In this document: positions 1 through 4,589 of the stretch, one piece after another | Layout of the letters: each line of letters begins with the position of its first letter | How positions within the stretch are numbered: position 1 is the stretch's first letter | From: Rickettsiales bacterium | GTDB taxonomy: Bacteria > Pseudomonadota > Alphaproteobacteria > Rs-D84 > CACZYB01 | Assembly (NCBI GenBank): GCA_031288035.1 | Contig: JAITSG010000006.1 | Span: 1-5,925, forward strand | Direction: 5' to 3' | DNA length: 5,925 nucleotides | Program-made: the position numbers and the translations under genes | Notes under the pieces: model-generated | What the model was told of the DNA's origin: nothing | What the model saw: only the letters and a program-made list of their open reading frames with translations | The model's database searches: none

Positions 1-282
1 GACGATTTCGCGGCGAGCGGCATTTCCGTGCGCCCGGCGAAAAAGGAGGCCGCGCGGCCAGCCCCCACGGAGCCGCCCGCGCACGACGGGCGCGTGGTGA
101 TACTTACCAGGAAAATGCGCGCGACAAGGCGTCCCGACCTTTCAAACGCCGACTTGGACAAGTTCTACGCCGAGCTTTCGTCCGGCCTCGCCTCGGCCAT
201 GTCGATAAGCTATATGGCGGACAGAATCGAAAAATGGCTGCGCGAAAACACGGCGGACGCGGCCGCAAAAGCCTCGGCCTGA
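1..282 (+). CDS. 3' end of an unrecognised protein gene (5' end outside window)
   Basis: The reading frame is open from the first base and ends at TGA 280-282, so this is the last 93 residues of a longer protein. I do not recognise the family. The visible part has a Pro/Ala/Lys-rich stretch (residues about 11-31), then a short hydrophobic strand RVVILTRK, then a polar segment beginning RPDLSNADLDKFYAEL that is probably helical, and an Ala-rich end. The Pro/Ala-rich stretch looks like a linker before a small C-terminal domain. A GTG at 28 could be read as a start, but the frame stays open upstream of it and no Shine-Dalgarno sequence precedes it, so I treat the gene as truncated by the window. 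The next gene starts 31 bp downstream on the same strand, so co-transcription is possible. That the frame is real is fairly sure; its function is unknown. Confidence 0.6.
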   Translation, partial: DDFAASGISVRPAKKEAARPAPTEPPAHDGRVVILTRKMRATRRPDLSNADLDKFYAELSSGLASAMSISYMADRIEKWLRENTADAAAKASA

Positions 283-313
283 AACCGCCGGGCAAACACG
301 GGACTATGCGAAG

Positions 314-979
314 ATGAAAAAAATACTGCTTATATTCCTGGCATGCGCGGCGGCCGCCCCCCTTGCGTCCCTAGCGGCGAAAAAGCCAGCCCGGGGAGCT
401 AGGACGAGCGGAACCAAACGGCCGGCGGCGGCACGCTCCGGCGGAACCGCGCGCGCGAAAGCCAAGGCCCGCACCGGCGGAACAGATAGGGCCGAGAAGG
501 CCGACGCGGCGAAAGAACAGGAACCGGCCGCGGAAACGGAGCAGGGCGCGGATAAGGACCAAGCCCTTGCCGAAGCGGAGGCCGCCCCGGACGCAGCCGC
601 GCTCGCCAAGGCCGCGGCAGACCTTATGGCCGAGAAACAGAAAAAGACGCTGGAGGAAAAGGCGGACCTAGAAATGGAGATGAAAATCCTGGAGGCCCAG
701 GAGGCGGCGGTGAAGGCCCGGCTTATCGCCGAAACCGGAACGAACCGCGACGTGGAGCTTTCAAAAGCGAAAATCAAGGCCGCCATCGCGGAGGCGCACG
801 TCAACGGAAAGGCCAGGGCCTCGATCATGACCGGGTGCAAGCTCAACCCCGTGAAAATCATGGGAATACTGGAGAAATCGTGCTCCGGCAAGATGGGCGA
901 CGAGGCCGAGCATACCGTCGAGGAGCTGGAAACAGAGATGATACGGCTCAATACCCCGGAACTCCTGTTCCTGAAATAG
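314..979 (+). CDS. Exported Ala/Lys-rich coiled-coil protein, unknown function
   Basis: A 221-residue protein with a clear N-terminal signal peptide: KK at residues 2-3, a hydrophobic core ILLIFLACAAAAPLASLA, and a likely signal peptidase I site after A21 or A22. It should therefore reach the periplasm or beyond. Residues about 23-105 are low-complexity Ala/Lys/Glu/Gly sequence with an imperfect 12-residue duplication (residues 42-53 and 54-65, both starting [S/T]GGT). Residues about 105-145 are charged and heptad-like, probably a coiled coil. The C-terminal part (about 150-221) looks more ordered and holds the only two cysteines after the signal peptide, C175 and C190, which could form a disulfide in the periplasm. 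I cannot name a family. The Shine-Dalgarno sequence is weak (GAAG just before ATG); the start is chosen because it gives the complete signal peptide. Stop is TAG 977-979. Confidence 0.7.
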   Translation: MKKILLIFLACAAAAPLASLAAKKPARGARTSGTKRPAAARSGGTARAKAKARTGGTDRAEKADAAKEQEPAAETEQGADKDQALAEAEAAPDAAALAKAAADLMAEKQKKTLEEKADLEMEMKILEAQEAAVKARLIAETGTNRDVELSKAKIKAAIAEAHVNGKARASIMTGCKLNPVKIMGILEKSCSGKMGDEAEHTVEELETEMIRLNTPELLFLK

Positions 980-1019
980 CCATATGCATGCGGTATAATA
1001 TTACCACATACGAAAACCC

Positions 1020-1047
1020 TTGACAATCCGCCGGGCCGGCGTATACT
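1020..1047 (+). promoter_or_regulatory. Sigma-70-type promoter of the rplM operon
   Basis: A perfect -35 box TTGACA (1020-1025) and a -10 box TATACT (1042-1047, five of six to TATAAT) are separated by 16 bp. Transcription should start near 1054, giving a leader of about 30 nt before the rplM ATG. The spacer contains an interrupted perfect palindrome, CGCCGG-G-CCGGCG (1029-1041), which could be an operator or chance in GC-rich DNA. The location just before a ribosomal protein operon supports the call. Confidence 0.8.
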
Positions 1048-1083
1048 TTCGCTTCGGTTCCGTTCAACAAAGGAAAACGCAAA

Positions 1084-1557
1084 ATGGTTCAAAAGACATA
1101 CAGCGCCAGGCCCAGGGACGTGGAGGCCAAATGGCATGTCATCGACGCGGAGGGGCTAGTCCTCGGCCGCATGGCGTCGGTGATAGCCTCGCGCCTCAGG
1201 GGCAAACACAAGGCGACGTACTCGCCCAACATAGACTGCGGCGACAACATAATAGTAATCAACGCCGCGAAGGTCGCGACCACCGGAAACAAACTGGAAA
1301 GCCGCAAATTCTTCTGGCACACGGGATGGGCCGGAGGAATAAAGGAACGCGTGTGGGGCGCCATACTCGGCGGCAAGCATCCCGAACGCCTTGTCATAAA
1401 GGCCGTGGAGCGCATGATATCGCGCAATCCGCTGGGCCGCGCGCAGATGAAAAAGCTCCACGTGTACGCCGGGGCCGACCATCCGCACGCCGCGCAGAAG
1501 CCAGAGGCGCTGGACGTCGCGAAAATGAACGCTAAAAATACAAAGCGAGGTGCATGA
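1084..1557 (+). CDS. rplM: 50S ribosomal protein L13
   Basis: A 157-residue protein that matches ribosomal protein L13 along its full length, slightly longer than the usual 142-155. L13 binds 23S rRNA and acts early in assembly of the large subunit. Recognisable family stretches include W(H)VIDAEGLVLGR, ASRLRGKHK, the CGDNIIVINA strand, WHTGWAGGIKER, VERMISRNPLGR and the KLHVYAGADHPHAAQKPEALDV end. The SARPRDVEAKW opening and the last of these stretches are typical of alphaproteobacterial L13. The start is supported by an AAGGA Shine-Dalgarno sequence (1070-1074) nine bases upstream and by the promoter at 1020-1047. Its TGA overlaps the first possible rpsI start (ATGA at 1554), the usual rplM-rpsI pairing. 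Eight of its ten Ile codons are ATA, unexpected in a highly expressed GC-rich gene. Confidence 0.97.
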   Translation: MVQKTYSARPRDVEAKWHVIDAEGLVLGRMASVIASRLRGKHKATYSPNIDCGDNIIVINAAKVATTGNKLESRKFFWHTGWAGGIKERVWGAILGGKHPERLVIKAVERMISRNPLGRAQMKKLHVYAGADHPHAAQKPEALDVAKMNAKNTKRGA

Positions 1558-2189
1558 TGGCGCAAGAAAAAAAAGTTGCCGCGAAAACCGCCGCGGCAGA
1601 GAAAAAACCAGCGGCAGAGAAAAAACCGGCGGCTAGGAAAACCGCCGCCAAGGAACAGAAGGCCAAGGTCAAGGTAGAGGTCGTGAAAAGGGCCGGCGCC
1701 AAGAAGGCCGAGGCCGACGCGCCCGCGTCGAAGGAAATAAAAAAGCCCGCGGCGGCCGCCAAGCCCCAAAAGGCTCTCAAAACCAAGGCCGCGAAGGACG
1801 CCAAAAACCGCACCTATGCGACGGGAAAGCGCAAAACCTCCATAGCCCGCGTGTGGATAATGCCGGGCAAGGGCGAAATAGTCGTCAACGGCAAGGAATC
1901 CACCGCGTACTTCCGCCGGCCCGTCCTCCAGCTGCTTGTCGAACAGCCGTTCGAGGCCTCCGGACGCAAGGGCGCGTACGACGTTTGGGCAACGCTTTCC
2001 GGCGGCGGGCTTTCCGGCCAGGCCGGAGCCCTGAAGCACGGGATATCCCGCGCCATCGCGACGGCGGAACCCGAGCTTAGGCCCGCGATAAAGGCCGCCG
2101 GGCTCCTTACCCGCGACGCAAGAATCGTAGAAAGAAAACACTACGGGCACAAGAAGGCCCGCAAGAGCTTCCAGTTCAGCAAGAGGTAA
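1557..2189 (+). CDS. rpsI: 30S ribosomal protein S9 with long N-terminal Lys/Ala extension
   Basis: Residues about 85-210 form a complete S9: RTYATGKRKTSIARVW, then GEIVVNGKES, YFRRPVLQLL, the GGGLSGQAGALKHGISRA motif, LLTRDARIVERKHYGHKKARKSFQFSKR. The C-terminal SKR tail is the part of S9 that reaches the P-site tRNA in the 30S subunit. In front lies an extension of about 84 residues made almost only of Ala, Lys, Pro and Glu, including AAEKKP repeats encoded by an 18-bp tandem repeat. Short N-terminal extensions are known in alphaproteobacterial S9, but this one is long. Two starts are possible, ATG 1554 and ATG 1557. The GAGG Shine-Dalgarno sequence (1547-1550) is three bases from the first and six from the second, so I prefer 1557 (210 residues). 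The 1554 ATG overlaps the rplM stop, suggesting coupled translation. Confidence 0.95.
   Translation: MAQEKKVAAKTAAAEKKPAAEKKPAARKTAAKEQKAKVKVEVVKRAGAKKAEADAPASKEIKKPAAAAKPQKALKTKAAKDAKNRTYATGKRKTSIARVWIMPGKGEIVVNGKESTAYFRRPVLQLLVEQPFEASGRKGAYDVWATLSGGGLSGQAGALKHGISRAIATAEPELRPAIKAAGLLTRDARIVERKHYGHKKARKSFQFSKR
1593..1646 (+). repeat. 18-bp tandem repeat, three units, inside rpsI
   Basis: Two 18-bp units (1593-1610 and 1611-1628) differ at one base, and a third (1629-1646) is more diverged. Each begins GCGGC followed by an A-rich half. They encode the AAEKKP-type repeats of the S9 extension. Because the unit is a multiple of three, gain or loss of copies would keep the frame. Confidence 0.85.
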
Positions 2190-2197
2190 CCGCGCCG

Positions 2198-2215
2198 CCG
2201 GCCCCGAACGGCCGG
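2198..2215 (+). other. GC-rich hairpin between rpsI and rpsT
   Basis: CCGGCC (2198-2203) and GGCCGG (2210-2215) form a perfect six-base-pair stem with a six-base loop CCGAAC. No T-run follows (the next bases are GACCATAAAAGG), so it is not a standard intrinsic terminator. It may be an RNA processing or stability element, or a partial attenuator separating rpsI from rpsT. This is the only true gap inside the operon. Confidence 0.5.
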
Positions 2216-2234
2216 GACCATAAAAGGAAAAAAC

Positions 2235-2576
2235 ATGGCAAACCACAAGTCAGCGAAAAAACGCATCCTGCGCAACGAAAAGAAACGCATAGAAAACCAC
2301 AGCCGCATGTCGGCCATACGCACGTTCGTCAAAAGGGCCATAGAGATAATCTCGGGCAAGAAGGAGGGGGACGCGAAGGCCGCGCTGGCCGCCGCGAACT
2401 CGCACCTGGCCCGCGGAGTCAAAAAGGGCATAGTCAAGAAAAACCGCATGGCGCGCGTTATGAGCAAGCTTTCCAAAAAAGCCTCCGCCGGACGAAAGGA
2501 GGCGGCCGGGCCCGCGCCCGCCGCAAAGGCCGCGTCCGCCCCTCAAGAAGCCCCATCGCCGGAGCAGGCCGGATGA
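2235..2576 (+). CDS. rpsT: 30S ribosomal protein S20 with Ala/Pro-rich C-terminal tail
   Basis: A 113-residue protein whose first 86 or so residues are a full S20: MANHKSAKKRILRNEKKR, then NHSRMSAIRTFVKRA, AALAAANSHLARGVKKGIVKKNRMARVMSKLSK. S20 is a three-helix protein that binds 16S rRNA and helps assemble the small subunit. The usual length is about 85-90; here about 27 extra residues rich in Ala, Pro and Glu follow (from SAGRKEAAGP), probably disordered. The start is the standard MANHKSAKKR with an AAGGA Shine-Dalgarno sequence (2224-2228) upstream. In many bacteria rpsT stands alone; here it follows rpsI by 45 bp on the same strand. Its TGA overlaps the ATG of the next gene (ATGA at 2573), indicating translational coupling. 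Confidence 0.96.
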   Translation: MANHKSAKKRILRNEKKRIENHSRMSAIRTFVKRAIEIISGKKEGDAKAALAAANSHLARGVKKGIVKKNRMARVMSKLSKKASAGRKEAAGPAPAAKAASAPQEAPSPEQAG

Positions 2577-3232
2577 AAATCGCGCTCGATTGCGACGAGG
2601 TTATACTCGACACAATCCGGGCAGGCAAGGCTTTCTATCTTGCCGAAATAGACCCGTCGGCCGACATACCCGACGACCTGTATTCCTCCGCATGGCCCGT
2701 GTGGGGCGACGATGCGGCGGAGGCACGGGAAAAATGGCGCGGCTTCCGCGACACGTTCACGCACAGCGAATATTTCAAGACGATACCGCCGCTGCCCGGC
2801 GCGGCCGAGGGCGTCCGGCGCATAAAAAACATGGGACACAGCATATTCGTCCTGTCCGCGGCAGGCGGAGACCCGGAAATCCAGCGCTCCCGCGCGGAGG
2901 CTCTCGTCCGCCTGTGCGGCGAGGACGCTTTCGACGACATAATCTGCATAGACTATTTCCAATCGAAGGCAGACAAGCTCGCCGAGATGGGCGCGGACGT
3001 CCTTATCGACGACGGGCTTTCGAACATATCGCACGCGATAGAGTCCGGGATGAGGGGAATACTGGTGCGCGTCGCGCAGAACGCGAAGCTTATCGACGAC
3101 ATGCTGGCGGGAAAGAGCGTGGATATCGCGTTCTGGCATTTCGACGACGAGCACTCGAAGCTCGTGCGCGAAAAGGCCGCGATAGCCGACGGGTGGCCGG
3201 AAATAACCGTGGCGGTCGAAAACATGCAATGA
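2573..3232 (+). CDS. HAD-superfamily hydrolase, 5'(3')-deoxyribonucleotidase-like
   Basis: A 219-residue protein with the haloacid dehalogenase motifs in order. Motif I is ALDCDEV with D6 (nucleophile) and D8 (acid/base); motif II is FVLSA with S95; the motif III lysine is probably K135 in SKADK (K132 is an alternative); motif IV is VLIDDG with D146 and D147, which bind Mg2+. The DxDEV start, the helical cap insert between motifs I and II (about residues 14-80), and the LIDD ending preceded by a DK lysine resemble the NT5C/5'(3')-deoxyribonucleotidase branch, which removes phosphate from nucleoside monophosphates. The exact substrate cannot be read from sequence; another small phosphomonoester is possible. 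No signal peptide, so cytosolic. The ATG overlaps the rpsT stop and its own TGA overlaps the cutC ATG, so it appears co-translated with both. Confidence 0.8.
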   Translation: MKIALDCDEVILDTIRAGKAFYLAEIDPSADIPDDLYSSAWPVWGDDAAEAREKWRGFRDTFTHSEYFKTIPPLPGAAEGVRRIKNMGHSIFVLSAAGGDPEIQRSRAEALVRLCGEDAFDDIICIDYFQSKADKLAEMGADVLIDDGLSNISHAIESGMRGILVRVAQNAKLIDDMLAGKSVDIAFWHFDDEHSKLVREKAAIADGWPEITVAVENMQ

Positions 3233-3858
3233 TATACGAGGCCGTGATAGAAAACGCCGAGAACCTGGAACACGCGCTGGCGCGCGGGGCGGGGCGCATA
3301 GAGCTGTGCGACAATATGGCAGCCGGCGGCACCACCGCAAGCATAGGCGTCGCAAAACACGTCCTTTCCCGCTGCCGCAGCCTCGGCATCCCGGTAATGG
3401 CCATGATACGGCCGCGCGGCGGAGGATACGCATACTTTGCGGACGAAATCCAAATAATGCTGGACGACATGGCCGCCATGCGGGAAATAGGCATGGACGG
3501 CGCCGTGTTCGGCGCGATAACGGCCGATTGGCGGCTTGATATGCCCGCGATAGAAGTTTTATCCAAGGCCGCCGGGCCCATGCAGAAGGTTTTCCACCGC
3601 GCGTTCGACCATATAGCCGAATCGGAAAGGCTTGGCGCCATAGACGCTCTCGCCGGGCTAGGCTTCGCGCGGATATTGACGCACGGGGGCGACGACGGAA
3701 GCGGCATAATGCAAAACGCGCCGAAAATACGCGAGTATATAAAATACGCCGCGGGGCGGATAACCATGCTGCCGATAGGCGGAATAAACGCGGAAAACCG
3801 CGACGCAGTGGCCTCCGCCACCGGGGCCGGGGAACTCCACGGCACGAAGATAGTATAG
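3229..3858 (+). CDS. cutC: CutC family protein (copper homeostasis protein CutC)
   Basis: A 209-residue TIM-barrel protein of the CutC family. Visible hallmarks are AGRIELCDNMAAGGTTASIG (residues about 21-40), MIRPRGGGY (59-67), AGPMQKVFHRAFDH with HRAFD at 123-127, ARILTHGG, the glycine-rich PIGGIN and the closing LHGTKIV. The length and the LHGTKIV ending match the shorter CutC form; the E. coli protein has about 40 extra residues at the end. CutC was first linked to copper tolerance, but its biochemical activity remains uncertain and an enzymatic role has been suspected from the TIM-barrel fold. The start ATG 3229 overlaps the stop of the preceding nucleotidase-like gene (ATGA), making this the last gene of the operon. 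Of its 21 Ile codons, 19 are ATA. No clear intrinsic terminator follows the TAG at 3856-3858. Confidence 0.93.
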   Translation: MIYEAVIENAENLEHALARGAGRIELCDNMAAGGTTASIGVAKHVLSRCRSLGIPVMAMIRPRGGGYAYFADEIQIMLDDMAAMREIGMDGAVFGAITADWRLDMPAIEVLSKAAGPMQKVFHRAFDHIAESERLGAIDALAGLGFARILTHGGDDGSGIMQNAPKIREYIKYAAGRITMLPIGGINAENRDAVASATGAGELHGTKIV

Positions 3859-3912
3859 TATCCATGAGAGGCTTTTAAGCCGGCATCGCCTCCGGGCAAT
3901 ATACTTGGCGTT

Positions 3913-3924
3913 TTATCCGGATAA
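3913..3924. repeat. Perfect 12-bp palindrome TTATCCGGATAA
   Basis: TTATCC-GGATAA is a perfect inverted repeat with no spacer. It lies about 30 bp upstream of the -35 box of the orphan gene promoter (3956-3984) and could be a binding site for a dimeric regulator. No regulator gene is nearby and there is only one copy in the window, so its function is speculative. Confidence 0.4.
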
Positions 3925-3955
3925 GGTGAAAATGAAGGCGCGGCGATACGATTTT

Positions 3956-3984
3956 TTGACTTTATATCCGTTTCATATTATAGT
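3956..3984 (+). promoter_or_regulatory. Sigma-70-type promoter of the small orphan gene
   Basis: TTGACT (3956-3961) and TATAGT (3979-3984) each match the consensus at five of six positions and are 17 bp apart. Transcription would start near 3991, leaving a leader of about 50 nt before the ATG at 4043. This makes the orphan gene its own transcription unit. The surrounding DNA is AT-rich, which raises the chance of fortuitous matches. Confidence 0.6.
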
Positions 3985-4030
3985 GGAGTCCATAACAGCG
4001 GTACGAATATGGCTATATTTTATCTATAAG

Positions 4031-4036
4031 AAGGAG
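4031..4036 (+). promoter_or_regulatory. Strong Shine-Dalgarno site deciding the orphan gene start
   Basis: AAGGAG lies six bases before ATG 4043. It fixes that ATG as the start rather than the upstream TTG at 3905, which has no such site. Confidence 0.85.
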
Positions 4037-4042
4037 AATAAA

Positions 4043-4393
4043 ATGGGTCTGGAAATAACAGTAAATGGCAAAAAATACGAACTGTCAGGGGAAATATGTT
4101 GGATAAATATAAGCGGCGTGGGGTTGGCCAAAATCCATAATATAGAAAGGCCGTTATTGAAAGAATTGGAAGAAGTCCTGCGACCGCCGAATATTTTCTC
4201 CATACTGGATGATAATTGGAATATGGAGATGGCCTGCTTTCAAGAGGACGAGATTGGAATCGCGGAAATCGATGGCAGAGGACTTCCGATAACATCCGCA
4301 GAGCTGTCTTTTGAGTGTCCTTCGCAATCCCCGCAATGGCATAAGATTCCACAGCTGGAAATAGCAAAACAGATGTGGGGCAGGAAGACCTAG
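4043..4393 (+). CDS. Small hypothetical protein, AT-rich orphan gene
   Basis: A 116-residue, probably cytosolic protein that I do not recognise. It starts MGLEITVNGKKYEL, has a mid-region rich in acidic residues and Trp (ILDDNWNMEMACFQEDEIG), and ends QLEIAKQMWGRKT. There is no signal peptide or membrane segment; two cysteines fall within the first 70 residues (in EICWIN and MACFQED) and a third near SFECPSQ. The start is well supported by AAGGAG (4031-4036) six bases before ATG 4043, the best Shine-Dalgarno site in the window. The frame extends upstream to a TTG at 3905, but that part runs across the promoter and is not coding. G+C is about 45% against more than 60% in neighbours, and ATT codons appear for Ile, so recent acquisition is plausible. 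Size and solitude suit a small cargo, immunity or phage-type protein, but nothing seen proves any of these. Confidence 0.7.
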   Translation: MGLEITVNGKKYELSGEICWINISGVGLAKIHNIERPLLKELEEVLRPPNIFSILDDNWNMEMACFQEDEIGIAEIDGRGLPITSAELSFECPSQSPQWHKIPQLEIAKQMWGRKT

Positions 4394-4453
4394 CCGTCCA
4401 TGCAATAGGGAATTCCTATGCCTTGAAGACGCCTGTTTCCCGCCTTGAATATT

Positions 4454-4537
4454 TGGTGCGGCCGAGAAGATTTGAACTTCCACGGGTTGCCCCACTACCA
4501 CCTCAAAGTAGCGCGTCTACCATTTCGCCACGGCCGC
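4454..4537 (-). tRNA. tRNA-Leu, anticodon GAG
   Basis: On the minus strand a complete class II tRNA folds. The acceptor stem is GCGGCCG/CGGCCGC with discriminator A and encoded CCA (4454-4456). The D arm is GCG/CGC around AAATGGTAGA. The anticodon arm is CTACT/GGTAG with loop TTGAGGT, giving anticodon GAG. A long variable arm with GGG/CCC pairing follows, then a T arm GGAAG/CTTCT with loop TTCAAAT. The long variable arm and the GAG anticodon identify leucine (reads CUC and CUU). It has its own promoter immediately upstream, lies 52 bp downstream of the minus-strand barrel-OmpA gene, and faces the orphan gene head to tail-end (convergent). Confidence 0.96.
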
Positions 4538-4549
4538 ATAACCGGAGGT

Positions 4550-4577
4550 ATTATATACGAAGGGGCCGGTGTGTCAA
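4550..4577 (-). promoter_or_regulatory. Consensus promoter of tRNA-Leu
   Basis: On the minus strand TTGACA (4572-4577) and TATAAT (4550-4555) are both perfect consensus boxes, 16 bp apart. The start site should fall near 4543, about six bases before the mature tRNA 5' end (4537). The 16-bp spacing is the same as in the rplM promoter. The -35 box lies in the loop of the hairpin at 4558-4585. Confidence 0.85.
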
Positions 4578-4585
4578 CCCCTTCG
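4558..4585 (-). terminator. Stem-loop after the barrel-OmpA gene, possible terminator overlapping the tRNA promoter
   Basis: On the minus strand CGAAGGGG and CCCCTTCG form a perfect eight-base-pair stem with a 12-base loop, followed by TATATAAT. It begins four bases after the TGA (4590-4592) of the minus-strand gene, where a terminator would be expected. The tail is only partly T-rich, so termination may be weak. The same bases hold the tRNA-Leu promoter: the -35 box in the loop, and the -10 box two bases past the stem. Confidence 0.5.
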
Positions 4586-4589
4586 TCCG

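Noticed and set aside
341..346. Cys11 in the signal peptide of the 314-979 protein as a lipobox cysteine
   Set aside because: The residues before it (F-L-A-C) do not fit the usual L-[AS]-[GA]-C pattern, and the hydrophobic core would be too short; a signal peptidase I site at A21/A22 fits better.
994..999. TATAAT box upstream of the rplM promoter
   Set aside because: No convincing -35 box lies 16-18 bp upstream, and the TTGACA/TATACT pair downstream explains rplM expression.
1567..1574. Run of eight A near the start of rpsI as a programmed frameshift or slippage site
   Set aside because: The run encodes Lys-Lys in the normal frame, and neither alternative frame gives a meaningful product.
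1089..2246. Minus-strand open frame (385 codons) opposite rplM and rpsI, and a similar one at 304-1137
   Set aside because: Both overlap clearly coding plus-strand genes and translate to low-complexity sequence mirroring them.
2543..3865. Long minus-strand open frame (440 codons) opposite the nucleotidase-like gene and cutC
   Set aside because: It is a GC-driven shadow: Arg/Pro-rich translation with no recognisable domain, lying over two well-supported genes.
3866..3892. GAGGC...GCCTC inverted repeat after cutC as an operon terminator
   Set aside because: Only five base pairs with a long loop and no T-run; too weak to call.
3905..4042. N-terminal extension of the orphan gene from TTG 3905
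   Set aside because: It runs through the predicted promoter, lacks a Shine-Dalgarno site, and a much better start exists at 4043.
4404..4450. ATAGG/CCTAT small hairpin and two copies of GCCTTGAA between the orphan gene and the tRNA
   Set aside because: The stem is five AT-rich base pairs without a T-tract and the repeats are eight bases long; both are within chance.
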